Source: JAVHLK01 sp043806215 (lineage in GTDB: Bacteria > Desulfobacterota > Desulfomonilia > Desulfomonilales > Desulfomonilaceae). Taken from it: a DNA stretch of 51,761 nucleotides. Shown here piece after piece: positions 32,943-42,082 of this stretch. A program made the position numbers and the translations under genes. The stretch covers positions 1 through 51,761 of the forward strand of contig JAZDHD010000446.1 of the NCBI GenBank assembly GCA_043806215.1, read 5' to 3'. Position 1 is the first letter of the stretch, and each line of letters starts with the position of its first letter. The notes below the pieces were generated by a model. The model searched no databases. It worked only from the letters and a program-made list of their open reading frames with translations, and was not told the origin of the DNA.

Positions 32943-34371
32943 AGTAACTCCCGACAACCTGCCGTGACTCTCCCAGACGGCTCATGAGGACGGCACCGCC
33001 CAGCGAAAGGAGCAGGATATAGTACTTGACAGGTACGCCCAACCATGCAGCCTGCAGAGCCTCTGGTACCAGCCCGAGTGCTTCCATCACAAAGAACATG
33101 GTCAAGGACGCCAACAACACGCCGGAAGGGCCGGCGCCTCTGAGCACCGCCGGCACCATGATGATGCCTGCGATCCAGAGGGTGATATTGTACGGTACGT
33201 GGGGTCCCAGCGAGGAGGCGTCAACAAGCAAGGCCAGGAACCCGGTTGCCATTGCGATGAGAATTCCGGAGACCCGCATTCCTGCGGCAATATCACGCTC
33301 GAACTTGTCCCAAAGACCTACAAGACCCGTTGGGAAGAGCAGGACTACGGCTATGAACATGCCGCCTTCCAAAAACGGCCACGCGCGCGGCATGTCCGAA
33401 GTCGTTATGGAATAGGCGTAATTCACCAGCAGGGCGCCAAGCATTGCGCCCCACAGTCGGCCGCGGCCTCCCAGGGCAACCCAGACGATCATCCAGATCG
33501 AATCTTCGACCCGCATGACATTGGGTGTAATGATCCCATTTTGGGGCACATACAGGACGCCTCCAATTGCTGCAAATACCGCGGCCGCGACAAACGCGAA
33601 CAGCTTGATAACCTGGGGCCTGTACGCCATGAAATTGAGCAGCATCTCCTTGTCTCTAACGGCAATGAGCAAACGCCCCAATCGGCCGGCGACAACGTGT
33701 TTCGCCAATAGATAGAGTAGGACCAGAACCCCGCAGGTCAGCAAATAGAACAGGAGAATCCATCCGGTGTCCCGGTTCAAGGCCGGATAGAAATTCGTCA
33801 GTCCGTTGGTTCCCCCAAGGAGCAATTCATTGCGGCAAAAGAGGAGAAAAGCACCCCAAGCCACCGCCTGCGTGATAATCGCGAAATAGACTCCCCGGAT
33901 GCGGCTGCGGAAGACGGTGAACCCAAAGACAGCGGCTATGATCGCCGGGATCAGGACGGCTGCGGCCAATGCCGCCGGGAGAGACGAAAACGGACTCCAC
34001 CAGCTTGGAAGCACATCGACATTGTTGAAGAAAAAGAACTGGGGAATATTGTGATATTCAGGACGGACGTTTCCACCGCCTCGGGGTAAGCTCAAATGCA
34101 TTGCCATGGCATATCCCCCGAGACAAAAGAAAAATGCCTGACACAGACTGAGCAATCCCGTATAACCCCACAACAGGTCGATCCCGAGCGCCACGATTGC
34201 AAAGCACAGATACCGGCCCAACTTATTCACATGGATCGGATCCACCAGTCCGGCCAAACTCAGCAAGGGCACGACGACCAACAAGAAGATCATGACTCCA
34301 ATCGCGGTTCTCTTGCGGAAAATCCGCACTGTCTCGGTCGCATCAAATGGATTCGGTTCCCGGATTGTCAT
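32920..34371 (-). CDS. urtC: Urea ABC transporter permease UrtC
   Basis: This is a LivM-type inner-membrane permease that forms half of the urea channel. It has 483 residues and about ten membrane helices. WGYTGLLSLCQAFFFCLGGYAMAM (about 68-91) and the cytoplasmic EAA-like loop around RLGRLLIAVRDKEMLLNFMAYRPQVIKLFAF match the family. GVYFAIITQAVAWG also fits. The family's usual length is about 350-400; the extra roughly 90 residues at the C-terminus (about 365-460) are additional hydrophobic helices. It is preceded by urtB with a 12-bp gap. Confidence 0.93.
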   Translation of the reverse strand: MTIREPNPFDATETVRIFRKRTAIGVMIFLLVVVPLLSLAGLVDPIHVNKLGRYLCFAIVALGIDLLWGYTGLLSLCQAFFFCLGGYAMAMHLSLPRGGGNVRPEYHNIPQFFFFNNVDVLPSWWSPFSSLPAALAAAVLIPAIIAAVFGFTVFRSRIRGVYFAIITQAVAWGAFLLFCRNELLLGGTNGLTNFYPALNRDTGWILLFYLLTCGVLVLLYLLAKHVVAGRLGRLLIAVRDKEMLLNFMAYRPQVIKLFAFVAAAVFAAIGGVLYVPQNGIITPNVMRVEDSIWMIVWVALGGRGRLWGAMLGALLVNYAYSITTSDMPRAWPFLEGGMFIAVVLLFPTGLVGLWDKFERDIAAGMRVSGILIAMATGFLALLVDASSLGPHVPYNITLWIAGIIMVPAVLRGAGPSGVLLASLTMFFVMEALGLVPEALQAAWLGVPVKYYILLLSLGGAVLMSRLGESRQVVGSYCEPVTEH

Positions 34372-34383
34372 AACACCCCTATC

Positions 34384-36048
34384 CTATTCGTCGGCGAAAC
34401 GGCCCTTAGCCGGAAACAAGCCCGAGGGACGCCATTGGAGGAAGATGATGATCATGGCCAATACCGCCACCTTACCGTACACGGCCTGCAAGAAGGGTTC
34501 GATGAACTTGGTCAAGAACCCGAGACTAATTCCGCCGATAATGCCCCCCGCGAGTTTCCCCACGCCGCCGAGGACCACCACCATGAAGCTCTCTACAACA
34601 TAGCCCTGGCCCATACCCGGGTTTATCTTGTCATAGAGCGGAATAACACACCCGGCCAACCCTGCCATGCCTGTTCCCAGTGCAAACGTGAAACCATCCA
34701 CCCTGCGAATCGGGACACCGAGTGTCGCGGCAGTCTCACGATCCTGAACCGTGGACCGCAAGAGCAACCCGAGCTTCGTTTTTTGGACGATCAGGTAGAA
34801 CATGACCGTGCACGCTGCACAAAACACAATGATAAACAGGCGGTTAACCGGGAAGGCAAGGTCTTGGGCCACTGCCCAACTGCCATTTAGCCATTCCGGA
34901 GGAGTCAACGAGAGGGTGTCGCCGAACATGACCCGCACGGTTTGTATAAGCACGAGACTCACCCCCCACGTGGCCAGCAGAGTCTCCAGAGGCCGGCCGT
35001 ACAAGTGGCGGACCAGTGCCCACTCGCAAACCCACCCTGCGCATGCACTGATGAGGAACGCCGCGGGTATCGCGCAGAAGAAGTAATAGTCGAAGAACTC
35101 CACCGGAAGGAAGCGCTTGAAGCACTCACAAACAACGTATGCAGTGAACGCTCCGAGCATCATGAATTCTCCGTGGGCCATGTTGATCACGTCCATCAGT
35201 CCGAAGATTACCGCCAGCCCCAAAGCCATGAGGACGAGAATCGAGCCCAGGGACAGACCTGAAAACAAGTTATGGACGAACCTGATCTTGCGCTGATACC
35301 CGGCGATTTTGGACAGCGCTCCGCTGAGTGCGGACTTGATCTCTGCATCGTTTGTTTGGTCCTTCAAGGCCTTTTGCAACAGTGGCGTTCCTCGGGCCGC
35401 TCCACTGTCGCCAAGTGTCTGCGCGGCTTTGATTTTTTCCGCCTTGCTGCCATGAATGACCTGAATTGAGGCAATTGCCTCGACAAGTGCATCGGCAATG
35501 GTTTTCTCCGGATTTCGCTGAAGCTGTTGCTGCAAAGTGGGCAGCAACGATACATCCGCCGCGTCTCCGGCTGCCGTAATGGCCGCGATCCGCTTTTCCG
35601 GGTCGGAATGGGTGAGCGACAATACTTTGATTAAGGCCGCTATCGTCGTGCGTTCCTTGCGATCCGCCCGTATCATGGATGAGGAAAGCCGCTCGGCAAC
35701 TACCGGGCTACCCTTGACATCGAGGAGAGGCTTTCCTGTTATCCCATCCAACAGAGAGTATTCGCGCTTTTGGCTGTCGGCCCGCGCTCGCGGTTGGTAA
35801 ATGACGGGCCGACCGTCTCGATTCTCCAGTAATCCTGCCTGAAATGCCTTTAGGACGGGGATCAGGCCGGCGTTACCCTCCTTGGCAAGAGTGTCGTATG
35901 CTTGCCGCCGTACAGCTTTATCCGGACTACCGAGATCCATCACCGCATTATTCACCGACGTCGGCGACCCAATAGCGTTGACGCAGCTCAACGCACATAA
36001 CAACGGCACGGCAAGGAAACATCTCAATTGGATCTTAACGGACGACAT
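34384..36048 (-). CDS. urtB: Urea ABC transporter permease UrtB
   Basis: This is a LivH-type permease of the urea importer, 554 residues. As in other UrtB proteins there is a signal-like segment (about 7-27). A long extracytoplasmic domain follows (about 30-255) with HEAT-like helical repeats (KRIAAITAAGDAADVSLLPTLQQQL, KIKAAQTLGDSGAARGTPLLQKAL). The permease proper is about 265-550, with LGLAVIFGLMDVINMAHGEFMMLGA and GLLLRSTVQDRETAATLGVPIRRVDGFTF as LivH signatures. It is separated from urtA by 181 bp that contain repeat DNA, which makes the operon leader-interrupted. Confidence 0.94.
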   Translation of the reverse strand: MSSVKIQLRCFLAVPLLCALSCVNAIGSPTSVNNAVMDLGSPDKAVRRQAYDTLAKEGNAGLIPVLKAFQAGLLENRDGRPVIYQPRARADSQKREYSLLDGITGKPLLDVKGSPVVAERLSSSMIRADRKERTTIAALIKVLSLTHSDPEKRIAAITAAGDAADVSLLPTLQQQLQRNPEKTIADALVEAIASIQVIHGSKAEKIKAAQTLGDSGAARGTPLLQKALKDQTNDAEIKSALSGALSKIAGYQRKIRFVHNLFSGLSLGSILVLMALGLAVIFGLMDVINMAHGEFMMLGAFTAYVVCECFKRFLPVEFFDYYFFCAIPAAFLISACAGWVCEWALVRHLYGRPLETLLATWGVSLVLIQTVRVMFGDTLSLTPPEWLNGSWAVAQDLAFPVNRLFIIVFCAACTVMFYLIVQKTKLGLLLRSTVQDRETAATLGVPIRRVDGFTFALGTGMAGLAGCVIPLYDKINPGMGQGYVVESFMVVVLGGVGKLAGGIIGGISLGFLTKFIEPFLQAVYGKVAVLAMIIIFLQWRPSGLFPAKGRFADE

Positions 36049-36079
36049 AAGAAATCCATTTCACGGGGATGAAGTTTGA

Positions 36080-36158
36080 GTAGGGGCGAATGGTATTCGC
36101 CCCAGGGCGACCGCCGGTCGCCCCTACCGTAGCCCGGGCCTCCGTGCCCGGAAAGCTC
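36080..36158. repeat. 79-bp hairpin repeat, copy 1
   Basis: This is nearly identical to 41787-41865. It contains nested inverted repeats: GGGGCGAA-TGGTA-TTCGCCCC, GGGCGACC-GCC-GGTCGCCC, and CCGGGC-CTCCGT-GCCCGG. It lies in the urtA-urtB gap, just before a single terminal-repeat remnant at 36194-36227. Confidence 0.85.
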
Positions 36159-36193
36159 CGTTTCCGGTTTTCAGACTCGGTAACGGGAGCGGG

Positions 36194-36227
36194 ATGTGTC
36201 ACCGTATTTCCGCCCTGGAGCACTAAG
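36194..36227. mobile_element. Solo terminal inverted repeat of the MITE-like family
   Basis: The sequence from ATGTGTCACCGTATTT to GAGCACTAAG matches the right terminal repeat of 50686-50964. No matching left end was found, so this is a truncated copy. It ends two bases from the urtA stop codon. Confidence 0.7.
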
Positions 36228-36229
36228 GC

Positions 36230-37471
36230 CTATTTCTTCAACCATTTGCTGAACGCCTCAGGCTTAACCAACCCTTTTGTTTGCCAGATGACGTCAAATT
36301 GACCGTCTGCCCGTATCTCTCCTATAAGCACCGGCTTGTACGTGTGATGATTCTCCGCGTCCATTTGCTTGGGGCCGCCCGGAGCATCGAATTTCGTGTC
36401 CAGTACTGCCTGGGTGACTTTTGCGGGATCAAAGGATTTGCACTTCTCGACAGCCTTTTTCCATACGTAAACCCCGAAATAGGCCGCCTCGATGGGGTCG
36501 TCGGTGACCCTCTTGTCTCCGCCCGGAAGATTGTTTGCCCTGCAATACGCTTTGAAATTCTTCACAAACTCCTTGTTTTCAGAGGTATCAATGTTTTGGT
36601 AATAGTTCCATGCTGCGAGATGCCCAACGAGGGACTCCGTTTCCATGGAGCGCAGTTCGTCTTCTGCAACCGAGAACGCCATGATGGGGCATTGATCCGC
36701 AGTCAGCCCCTGGTTTGCGAACTCCTTGTAAAAGGGCACGTTGGAATCACCGTTTATGGTCGAAAGTACACAGGCATCGCCCGCTTCGGAAAATCTCTTG
36801 ATTTTGGCTACGATGGTCTGATAGTCGGCATAACCGAACGGTGTGTATTCCTCCACGATGTTCTCATTTGGAACGCCTTTTGCCAGGAGGAAGGCTTTCA
36901 GAATCTTGTTGGCCGTGCGAGGAAACACATAGTCGGTTCCGAGCAGATAGAATTTCTTCTTTGAGCCGCCCTCGGTACTCATGAGATATTCGGCTGCCGG
37001 GATGAGCTGCTGGTTGGGCGTGGCCCCGGTATAGAAGATATTCGGGCTTTGCTCTTCTCCCTCATACTGAACCGGATAGAAAAGCAGCCCCTTGTTCGCT
37101 TCGAATACGGGCAGCACGGATTTCCGGCTTACCGACGTCCAGCAGCCGAAGACCGCCGCCACTTTGTCCTTCAATAGAAGCTCCTTGGCCTTTTCCGCGA
37201 AAAGATCCCAGTTGGACGCAGGATCTACGACGACAGGCACGATCTTCTTGCCGAGCACTCCTCCCTTGGCATTGATCTCGCTGACGGCCATAAGAACCGC
37301 GTCCCTGAGAGACGTTTCGGAAATGGCCATTGTTCCTGTTAAGGAATGCAAGACTCCGATCTTCACTTCTTCTTCAGCCCGGGCGATCCCCGAGCTCACG
37401 CAAATCGCAAAACAAAGACCCAGGATGAGCAGTTTGTCCCTGATCTTGGCTCCGGCTACTGATTTCCTCAT
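36230..37471 (-). CDS. urtA: Urea ABC transporter substrate-binding protein UrtA
   Basis: This is the periplasmic urea receptor of the UrtABCDE importer. The ATG at 37471 has an AAAAAAGGAG site; the longer frame upstream is not coding. The 413-residue protein has a signal peptide (about 1-28, ending ARA), then KIGVLHSLTGTMAISETSLRDAVLMA, the family-defining opening. VFGCWTSVSRKSVLPVFEANKGLLFYPVQYEG and YFLLGTDYVFPRTANKIL are strongly UrtA-specific. It heads the operon; the promoter must lie within 37472-37850, but I could not identify a convincing NtrC-type site. Confidence 0.96.
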   Translation of the reverse strand: MRKSVAGAKIRDKLLILGLCFAICVSSGIARAEEEVKIGVLHSLTGTMAISETSLRDAVLMAVSEINAKGGVLGKKIVPVVVDPASNWDLFAEKAKELLLKDKVAAVFGCWTSVSRKSVLPVFEANKGLLFYPVQYEGEEQSPNIFYTGATPNQQLIPAAEYLMSTEGGSKKKFYLLGTDYVFPRTANKILKAFLLAKGVPNENIVEEYTPFGYADYQTIVAKIKRFSEAGDACVLSTINGDSNVPFYKEFANQGLTADQCPIMAFSVAEDELRSMETESLVGHLAAWNYYQNIDTSENKEFVKNFKAYCRANNLPGGDKRVTDDPIEAAYFGVYVWKKAVEKCKSFDPAKVTQAVLDTKFDAPGGPKQMDAENHHTYKPVLIGEIRADGQFDVIWQTKGLVKPEAFSKWLKK

Positions 37472-37879
37472 ACTCTTTCTCCTTTTTTCAAATGCAATAG
37501 GCAGCGCACACAGTGCACGTGTGTTCGTCGAACGGCATCCGATTCGTCGAGAAACGACGGCACATCGGCGTTCCGCTGAGCCATCGCCCGGGTCCGGTCT
37601 CGTCGGCGAGAATAAGTGCTGCTGTTCCGTGTTCCAGTCCGTGACCCGTTCAGCCGTGACGGTTGGTGCCCCCGCTCGATGCATTTCCTGTACCACCGGT
37701 TGCATGAGGGGTTCACCGTCCATCGAATCACGGTATGAGAAGCAATGTCCGGCGGACGGGCGTTATCGGCGGACGGACTAAAGACTACGCTATGGTATGC
37801 TTTTGGTTCATTGCATACAAAGAGGTACTCCTGTGTGCCGCGAATGCCGGCAACATAGATGGAGCAGGTGAACTCTTCT
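37472..37879. other. Upstream region of urtA, no gene seen
   Basis: This is the first part of the roughly 940-bp divergent region between urtA and ureD. No convincing coding frame, tRNA or riboswitch was seen. A -24/-12 element was looked for on the minus strand near 37490-37530 and judged too weak. The hairpin repeat at 37880 starts after it. Confidence 0.4.
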
Positions 37880-38093
37880 GCCCTGAAAGGGCACACCATG
37901 CATAGTCCCGCGGGACGCGGGATTTTAGCCCATGGAACCGGAGTTCCATGAACCAATCCGGACCCTGAAGGGGTCCACCAACGTGGGCATTATCACTGGT
38001 CGACCCCTTCAGGGTCGTTTCCGATATTTGGGTACATGCCCTTTTCCACGGGTTGAAACCCGTGGCCATTCACCGTGAGCCCCTTCGGGGCTC
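37880..38093. repeat. Hairpin-rich repeat, left copy flanking urease
   Basis: This is a 214-bp string of short palindromes: GCCC-TGAAA-GGGC at the start, CCGCGGGACGCGG, GGACCCTGAAGGGGTCC, GACCCC-TTCAGGGTC, CACGGGTTGAAACCCGTG and GAGCCCC-TTC-GGGGCTC at the end. The same order and much of the same sequence recur at 43803-44010 in the same orientation, 5.9 kb away on the other side of the urease genes. After it, 38094-38411 shows no gene. Confidence 0.88.
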
Positions 38094-38411
38094 TGGTACT
38101 GGGCAGGCACGGGGACCTGCCCCTACCGGCTAATCGTCGGCCCATTCGACGGTGTTCGGCGAAAAGATGTGGGACATGCTCAGGGCAGGAGCCTGGGAAC
38201 GAGAAGAAAGTATATTTTCAGGTAGAGGCCGGGGTCCACGGCCGTTTGTGCTTCCGCCGGGACAATGGCGGGCACAGCCCTCCTACGACTGAAGTCCATG
38301 CATTGTGCGTGGTGCAAACCGACTTGATCTTCTTCTCTAAATCATTGATAAGAAATCTCAGTGAAAATTGTGAATGCGTAGAGGGAATCCTATCAAATTC
38401 GTCGCGGTACC

Positions 38412-39239
38412 ATGACCTGTTCCGAACAAGAGTGGAGTTACCTGGAAGTGGGAATGTCGCAGGGCGCGTCTCGAGTGATCGGATGCAGAAGCATCGCGCC
38501 GATTCGTATCATAAATCCCCGCGTGAGGAGTTCGAGTTGTCATGTCCTCATTGCAAACTACGGAGGGGGGATGGTGGACGGCGACCGCGTCTGCTTGCGG
38601 GTGACCTGCCGGGAAGGCGCTCGGTTGAATGTGGGTTCCGTGGGAAATATGCAGGTTTACGGAAGCCTCGGCAACGGTTGCACGCAGACAATCACGGGCC
38701 GCCTGGAACGCGATACGTTGTGCGTTTTCAATTCCGATCCGGTAGTCCTACATTCCGGTAGCCGATTCGAACAGAGATGTGACTGGGATCTTCATCGGGA
38801 TAGTTCTCTCCTGTTCTCGGAGTGGGTAGTTGCAGGCCGGTTGGAAACAGGGGAGCGGTTTGACTTTGATAGTTATGTTTCGGAATTCACCGTGCTTGTG
38901 GATGGTCGCCCCTTGATTGTGGACCGGTTCGAGTTCCGGCCCGATGAATCGGATTACCGCGATCCCGCGATGTTCAGGGGGTTGGCATGTCTCTTGAATG
39001 TGTACATGGTAGGACTCAAGTGGAGCAATCTCGCGGAAGTGCTCGCTTCTGAGACGGATCGCCGTCGTGACTCCGATTCACGGACTCTGGCCGCGATTTA
39101 TCCGGTTCAGCAACACGGGTACATTCTTCGGGCATTGTCGGAGGATAGAGGATCGTTGACCTGGATCGCGGAAGCGATCTCGCGGTTCCTGTCCCATGAA
39201 GAGTATCTCGGGTTCGACCCGGCCGAGAGAAAATACTGA
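38412..39239 (+). CDS. ureD: Urease accessory protein UreD
   Basis: This is an accessory scaffold that, with UreF and UreG, loads nickel and CO2 into apo-urease. The 275-residue product is a beta-rich UreD/UreH protein: IANYGGGMVDGDRVCLRVTCREGARLNVGSVGNMQVY near residues 47-84, NSDPVVLHSGSRFEQ, WVVAGRLETGERFDFD and FEFRPDES follow the family order. Length matches (270-290). It is the first gene of the urease operon, 15 bp before the fused ureAB gene. Confidence 0.92.
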   Translation: MTCSEQEWSYLEVGMSQGASRVIGCRSIAPIRIINPRVRSSSCHVLIANYGGGMVDGDRVCLRVTCREGARLNVGSVGNMQVYGSLGNGCTQTITGRLERDTLCVFNSDPVVLHSGSRFEQRCDWDLHRDSSLLFSEWVVAGRLETGERFDFDSYVSEFTVLVDGRPLIVDRFEFRPDESDYRDPAMFRGLACLLNVYMVGLKWSNLAEVLASETDRRRDSDSRTLAAIYPVQQHGYILRALSEDRGSLTWIAEAISRFLSHEEYLGFDPAERKY

Positions 39240-39254
39240 TATCTGGATGTGTTC

Positions 39255-40016
39255 ATGAGGCTGTCACCGCGTGAAATAGACAAGTTGATTCTGCACAATG
39301 CCGGTTTCCTGGCACAAAAGCGATACGCCCGCGGGCTGAGATTGAACTATGTGGAATCGGTCGCGCTCATCGCGTCGCAGTTGCAGGAGCTTATTCGAGA
39401 AGGTTACACCGTCGCGGATCTCATGGACATCGGCAGAAAAATACTGGGAATGAACGATGTTCTCCCGGACGTGGCCGAGATGATCCATGAGGTCCAGGTC
39501 GAAGGAACGTTTCCCGACGGCACAAAACTCGTCACTGTCCACGATCCCATATCCAGAGAGACGGGCGATCCGGACCTGGCGCTTTACGGAAGCGGCCTGA
39601 CCAAGACGGATGCCCCAAAGCTCTCCGATACCATTGTACACAACACACCCGGTGAGATCATCTGCGAAGATGGCGATGTAATCCTTAATGAAGGCAGGAA
39701 GACAACAACCCTGCGGGTAACCAACATGGGAGACCGACCCGTGCAGGTGGGATCTCACTATCCCTTTTTTGAAGCTAATCCCCGGTTGCTTTTCGTCAGA
39801 AAGCAGGCTTACGGGTACAGGCTGGACATTCCTTCCGGAGCGGCGGTGCGGTTTGAGCCCGGCGAATCAAAAACCGTCAACCTCGTGGAGATCGCGGGCG
39901 AGCGGACAGTATACGGCGGCAACGGTCTTATTTCAGGTAGGCTTTCCGAGGAGAACCTGGAAGTCTCTCTGGAAAAGGCGAGGGCACAGGGTTTCTTGGG
40001 AGCTGACGATGAGTAG
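39255..40016 (+). CDS. ureAB: Fused urease gamma-beta subunit (UreA-UreB)
   Basis: This is a structural urease polypeptide combining two subunits that are separate in many bacteria. Residues 1-100 are UreA (MRLSPREIDKL, then KRYARGLRLNYVESVALI, then EVQVEGTFPDGTKLVTVHDPI). After a linker of about 25 residues, about 130-253 are UreB (PGEIICEDGDVILNEGR, VGSHYPFFEANPRL, GYRLDIPSGAAVRFEPGESKTVNLVEIAG, GGNGLISG). The arrangement resembles the fused subunit of Helicobacter. The ATG at 39255 is used; a GTG two codons earlier is possible. It overlaps ureC by 8 bases. Confidence 0.94.
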   Translation: MRLSPREIDKLILHNAGFLAQKRYARGLRLNYVESVALIASQLQELIREGYTVADLMDIGRKILGMNDVLPDVAEMIHEVQVEGTFPDGTKLVTVHDPISRETGDPDLALYGSGLTKTDAPKLSDTIVHNTPGEIICEDGDVILNEGRKTTTLRVTNMGDRPVQVGSHYPFFEANPRLLFVRKQAYGYRLDIPSGAAVRFEPGESKTVNLVEIAGERTVYGGNGLISGRLSEENLEVSLEKARAQGFLGADDE

Positions 40017-41721
40017 ACGACTGTCACGGCACGATTATGCGCAGATTTACGGCCCCACCGTAGGCGATAGGGTGCGCCTGGCCGATACCGACTTGATTGT
40101 TGAAGTGGAAAAGGACTTCACCGTATATGGCGACGAGTGCAAGTTCGGCGGTGGAAAAGTCCTGCGGGACGGCATGGGGCAGGCATCCGGCGTCTCGCAG
40201 GCAGATGCTTTGGACGCGGTGATAACCAATGTTGTCGTGATTGACCATACCGGCATACTCAAGGCGGATGTGGGCATAAAGGACGGTCTTATTGCCGGGA
40301 TCGGCAAAGCCGGCAACCCCCACATCATGTCGGGAGTGGACCCGGATCTCGTGGTAGGGGCCACCACGGAAGCCATTGCCGGCGAGGGCATGATATTGAC
40401 TGCGGGCGGCATTGATTCCCACGTGCATTTCATCTGCCCGCAACAGATCCACGAGGCGTTGGCTTCCGGACTCACCACCATGATCGGCGGCGGTACCGGG
40501 CCTGCCACGGGCACCAATGCCACCACGTGCACGCCCGGCGGTAATTACATTCAGATGATGCTCCGGGCCGTCGACGCGTTTCCTCTCAATTTCGGCTTCA
40601 TGGGTAAAGGCAATTCTTCTCGCTCGGAGGGTCTCATTGAACAGATCGAAGCAGGAGCAATGGGGCTGAAACTTCATGAGGACTGGGGAACGACTCCCGC
40701 CGCCATTGACTCGTGCCTCGATGTTGCCGACAAGTATGACGTTCAGGTCGCAATTCATACCGATACGTTGAACGAATCGGGTTTTGTCGAGCAGACCATT
40801 GCCGCATTCAAGGGCAGGACAATACACACTTTTCACACCGAGGGAGCGGGCGGAGGACACGCGCCGGACATCATACGGATGTGCGGCCTTCCGTACGTGT
40901 TGCCCAGTTCCACGAATCCCACACGGCCGTTCACGGTCAATACGCTCGATGAACATCTGGACATGCTCATGGTATGCCACCATTTGGACAAGAACATACC
41001 CGAGGACGTCGCATTCGCGGAGAGCCGCATTCGAGGTGAAACCATCGCAGCAGAAGATATTCTGCACGACATGGGCGCGATATCCATGATGTCGTCGGAT
41101 TCACAGGCCATGGGACGTGTGGGAGAAGTCATCTGCCGCACATGGCAGACCGCTCACAAAATGAAGGTGGACCGCGGCCGCCTGGAAGAAGACAGCGACC
41201 GGAACGACAATTTCCGCGTGAAACGTTACATTGCCAAGTACACCATCAATCCGGCCATTGCGAACGGTATATCCGCTTACGTGGGCTCTGTCGAAAAGGG
41301 AAAACTGGCGGACCTGGTGTTGTGGCATCCGGCCTTTTTCGGCGTGAAACCGGAAATGGTGATCAAAGGCGGGGTCATAGTGCAGGCTCAGATGGGAGAT
41401 CCGAATGCTTCCATTCCGACCCCTCAACCGTATTTTTCCAGGCCCATGTTTGGAGCTTTCGGCTCCACTGCAAAGCATCACTCGCTGGCTTTTGTCTCTG
41501 AAGCCGCGCTGGATTACGTCTGCAGTACGTACGGTCTTGTGAAAAGAGCTGTGAGCGTCTCCGGCTGCCGCCGAATCGGCAAGAAGGACCTGTTCCTTAA
41601 CAGCCTGTGCCCTGAGATCGTCGTTGACCCGGAATCGTACAAGGTCTTCGCCGACGGGGTTCATCTCAGCTGTAAGCCCGCAGAGAAACTGCCGTTGGCT
41701 CAAAGATATCATTTGTTCTGA
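40009..41721 (+). CDS. ureC: Urease catalytic alpha subunit UreC
   Basis: This is the nickel-containing subunit that hydrolyses urea to ammonia and carbamate. The ATG at 40009 (GGGAG upstream) gives 570 residues. All active-site residues are present: nickel ligands His138/His140 (DSHVHF), carbamylated Lys221 (GLKLHEDWG), His250, His276 (HTFHTEGAGGGHAPD), Asp364 (SSDSQAMGR), and the mobile flap Cys323-His324 (MVCHHLDK). Compared with Klebsiella numbering, every residue is shifted by +4. Product length is standard. It overlaps the end of ureAB by 8 bases. No ureE follows; repeat DNA occupies that position. Confidence 0.98.
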   Translation: MSRRLSRHDYAQIYGPTVGDRVRLADTDLIVEVEKDFTVYGDECKFGGGKVLRDGMGQASGVSQADALDAVITNVVVIDHTGILKADVGIKDGLIAGIGKAGNPHIMSGVDPDLVVGATTEAIAGEGMILTAGGIDSHVHFICPQQIHEALASGLTTMIGGGTGPATGTNATTCTPGGNYIQMMLRAVDAFPLNFGFMGKGNSSRSEGLIEQIEAGAMGLKLHEDWGTTPAAIDSCLDVADKYDVQVAIHTDTLNESGFVEQTIAAFKGRTIHTFHTEGAGGGHAPDIIRMCGLPYVLPSSTNPTRPFTVNTLDEHLDMLMVCHHLDKNIPEDVAFAESRIRGETIAAEDILHDMGAISMMSSDSQAMGRVGEVICRTWQTAHKMKVDRGRLEEDSDRNDNFRVKRYIAKYTINPAIANGISAYVGSVEKGKLADLVLWHPAFFGVKPEMVIKGGVIVQAQMGDPNASIPTPQPYFSRPMFGAFGSTAKHHSLAFVSEAALDYVCSTYGLVKRAVSVSGCRRIGKKDLFLNSLCPEIVVDPESYKVFADGVHLSCKPAEKLPLAQRYHLF

Positions 41722-41786
41722 GGCAAGAGAGTGCGGCTGATTCTGCGTGGTCCTTTTCCTAAACGCCGTAGCATGCACCACGGCTT

Positions 41787-41865
41787 GTAGGGGCGAATGG
41801 TATTCGCCCAAGGGCGACCGCCGGTCGCCCCTACCGTAGCCCGGGCCTCCGCGCCCGGAAAGCTC
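41787..41865. repeat. 79-bp hairpin repeat, copy 2
   Basis: This is a direct-repeat partner of 36080-36158 with only a few differences (for example CTCCGC instead of CTCCGT in one loop). It lies 66 bp after the ureC stop. Together with the following element it fills the gap where ureE is normally found. Confidence 0.85.
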
Positions 41866-41883
41866 TGGTTGCACATCAGGACG

Positions 41884-42065
41884 CTTGGTGGCATCCCGAC
41901 ATCTGCACGAAGATGGTAGCGTCCCGTCCCGCGTTCTGCGCGGGATGCCGGGCGAAAATGGTAGCAACCCGAAGAATATCCCGCGGGACGCGGGAAGGCC
42001 TGCGCTACCAAAGCAGGGACGGTTGCCCTAAACGCGACACTGTACTTGCACCATGTAGCACCAAG
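41884..42065. mobile_element. Palindromic MITE-like element between ureC and ureF
   Basis: A copy of about 182 bp with degenerate ends: left begins CTTGGTGGCATC, right ends ...TGTAGCACCAAG, the complement of the family terminus. Inside are ATGGTAGCGTCCC, CCCGCG-TTCTG-CGCGGG and a CCCGCGGGACGCGGG hairpin, then the shared GCTACCAAAGCAGG segment. It ends 17 bases before the ureF start. No transposase. Confidence 0.7.
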
Positions 42066-42082
42066 CTAGACGTTTCGGACAC

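Noticed and set aside
37490..37530. Sigma-54 (-24/-12) promoter for urtA
   Set aside because: A GCAA-N5 sequence occurs on the reverse strand, but the GTGCCA half is absent; the match is no better than chance.
40024..41067. A 347-codon frame opposite ureC
   Set aside because: It is antisense to the active-site-complete ureC and has no recognisable protein features.
41101..41967. A 288-codon minus-strand frame spanning the end of ureC and repeat DNA, considered as a displaced ureE
   Set aside because: Its sequence has no UreE features, it is antisense to ureC, and its start lies in the palindromic element.
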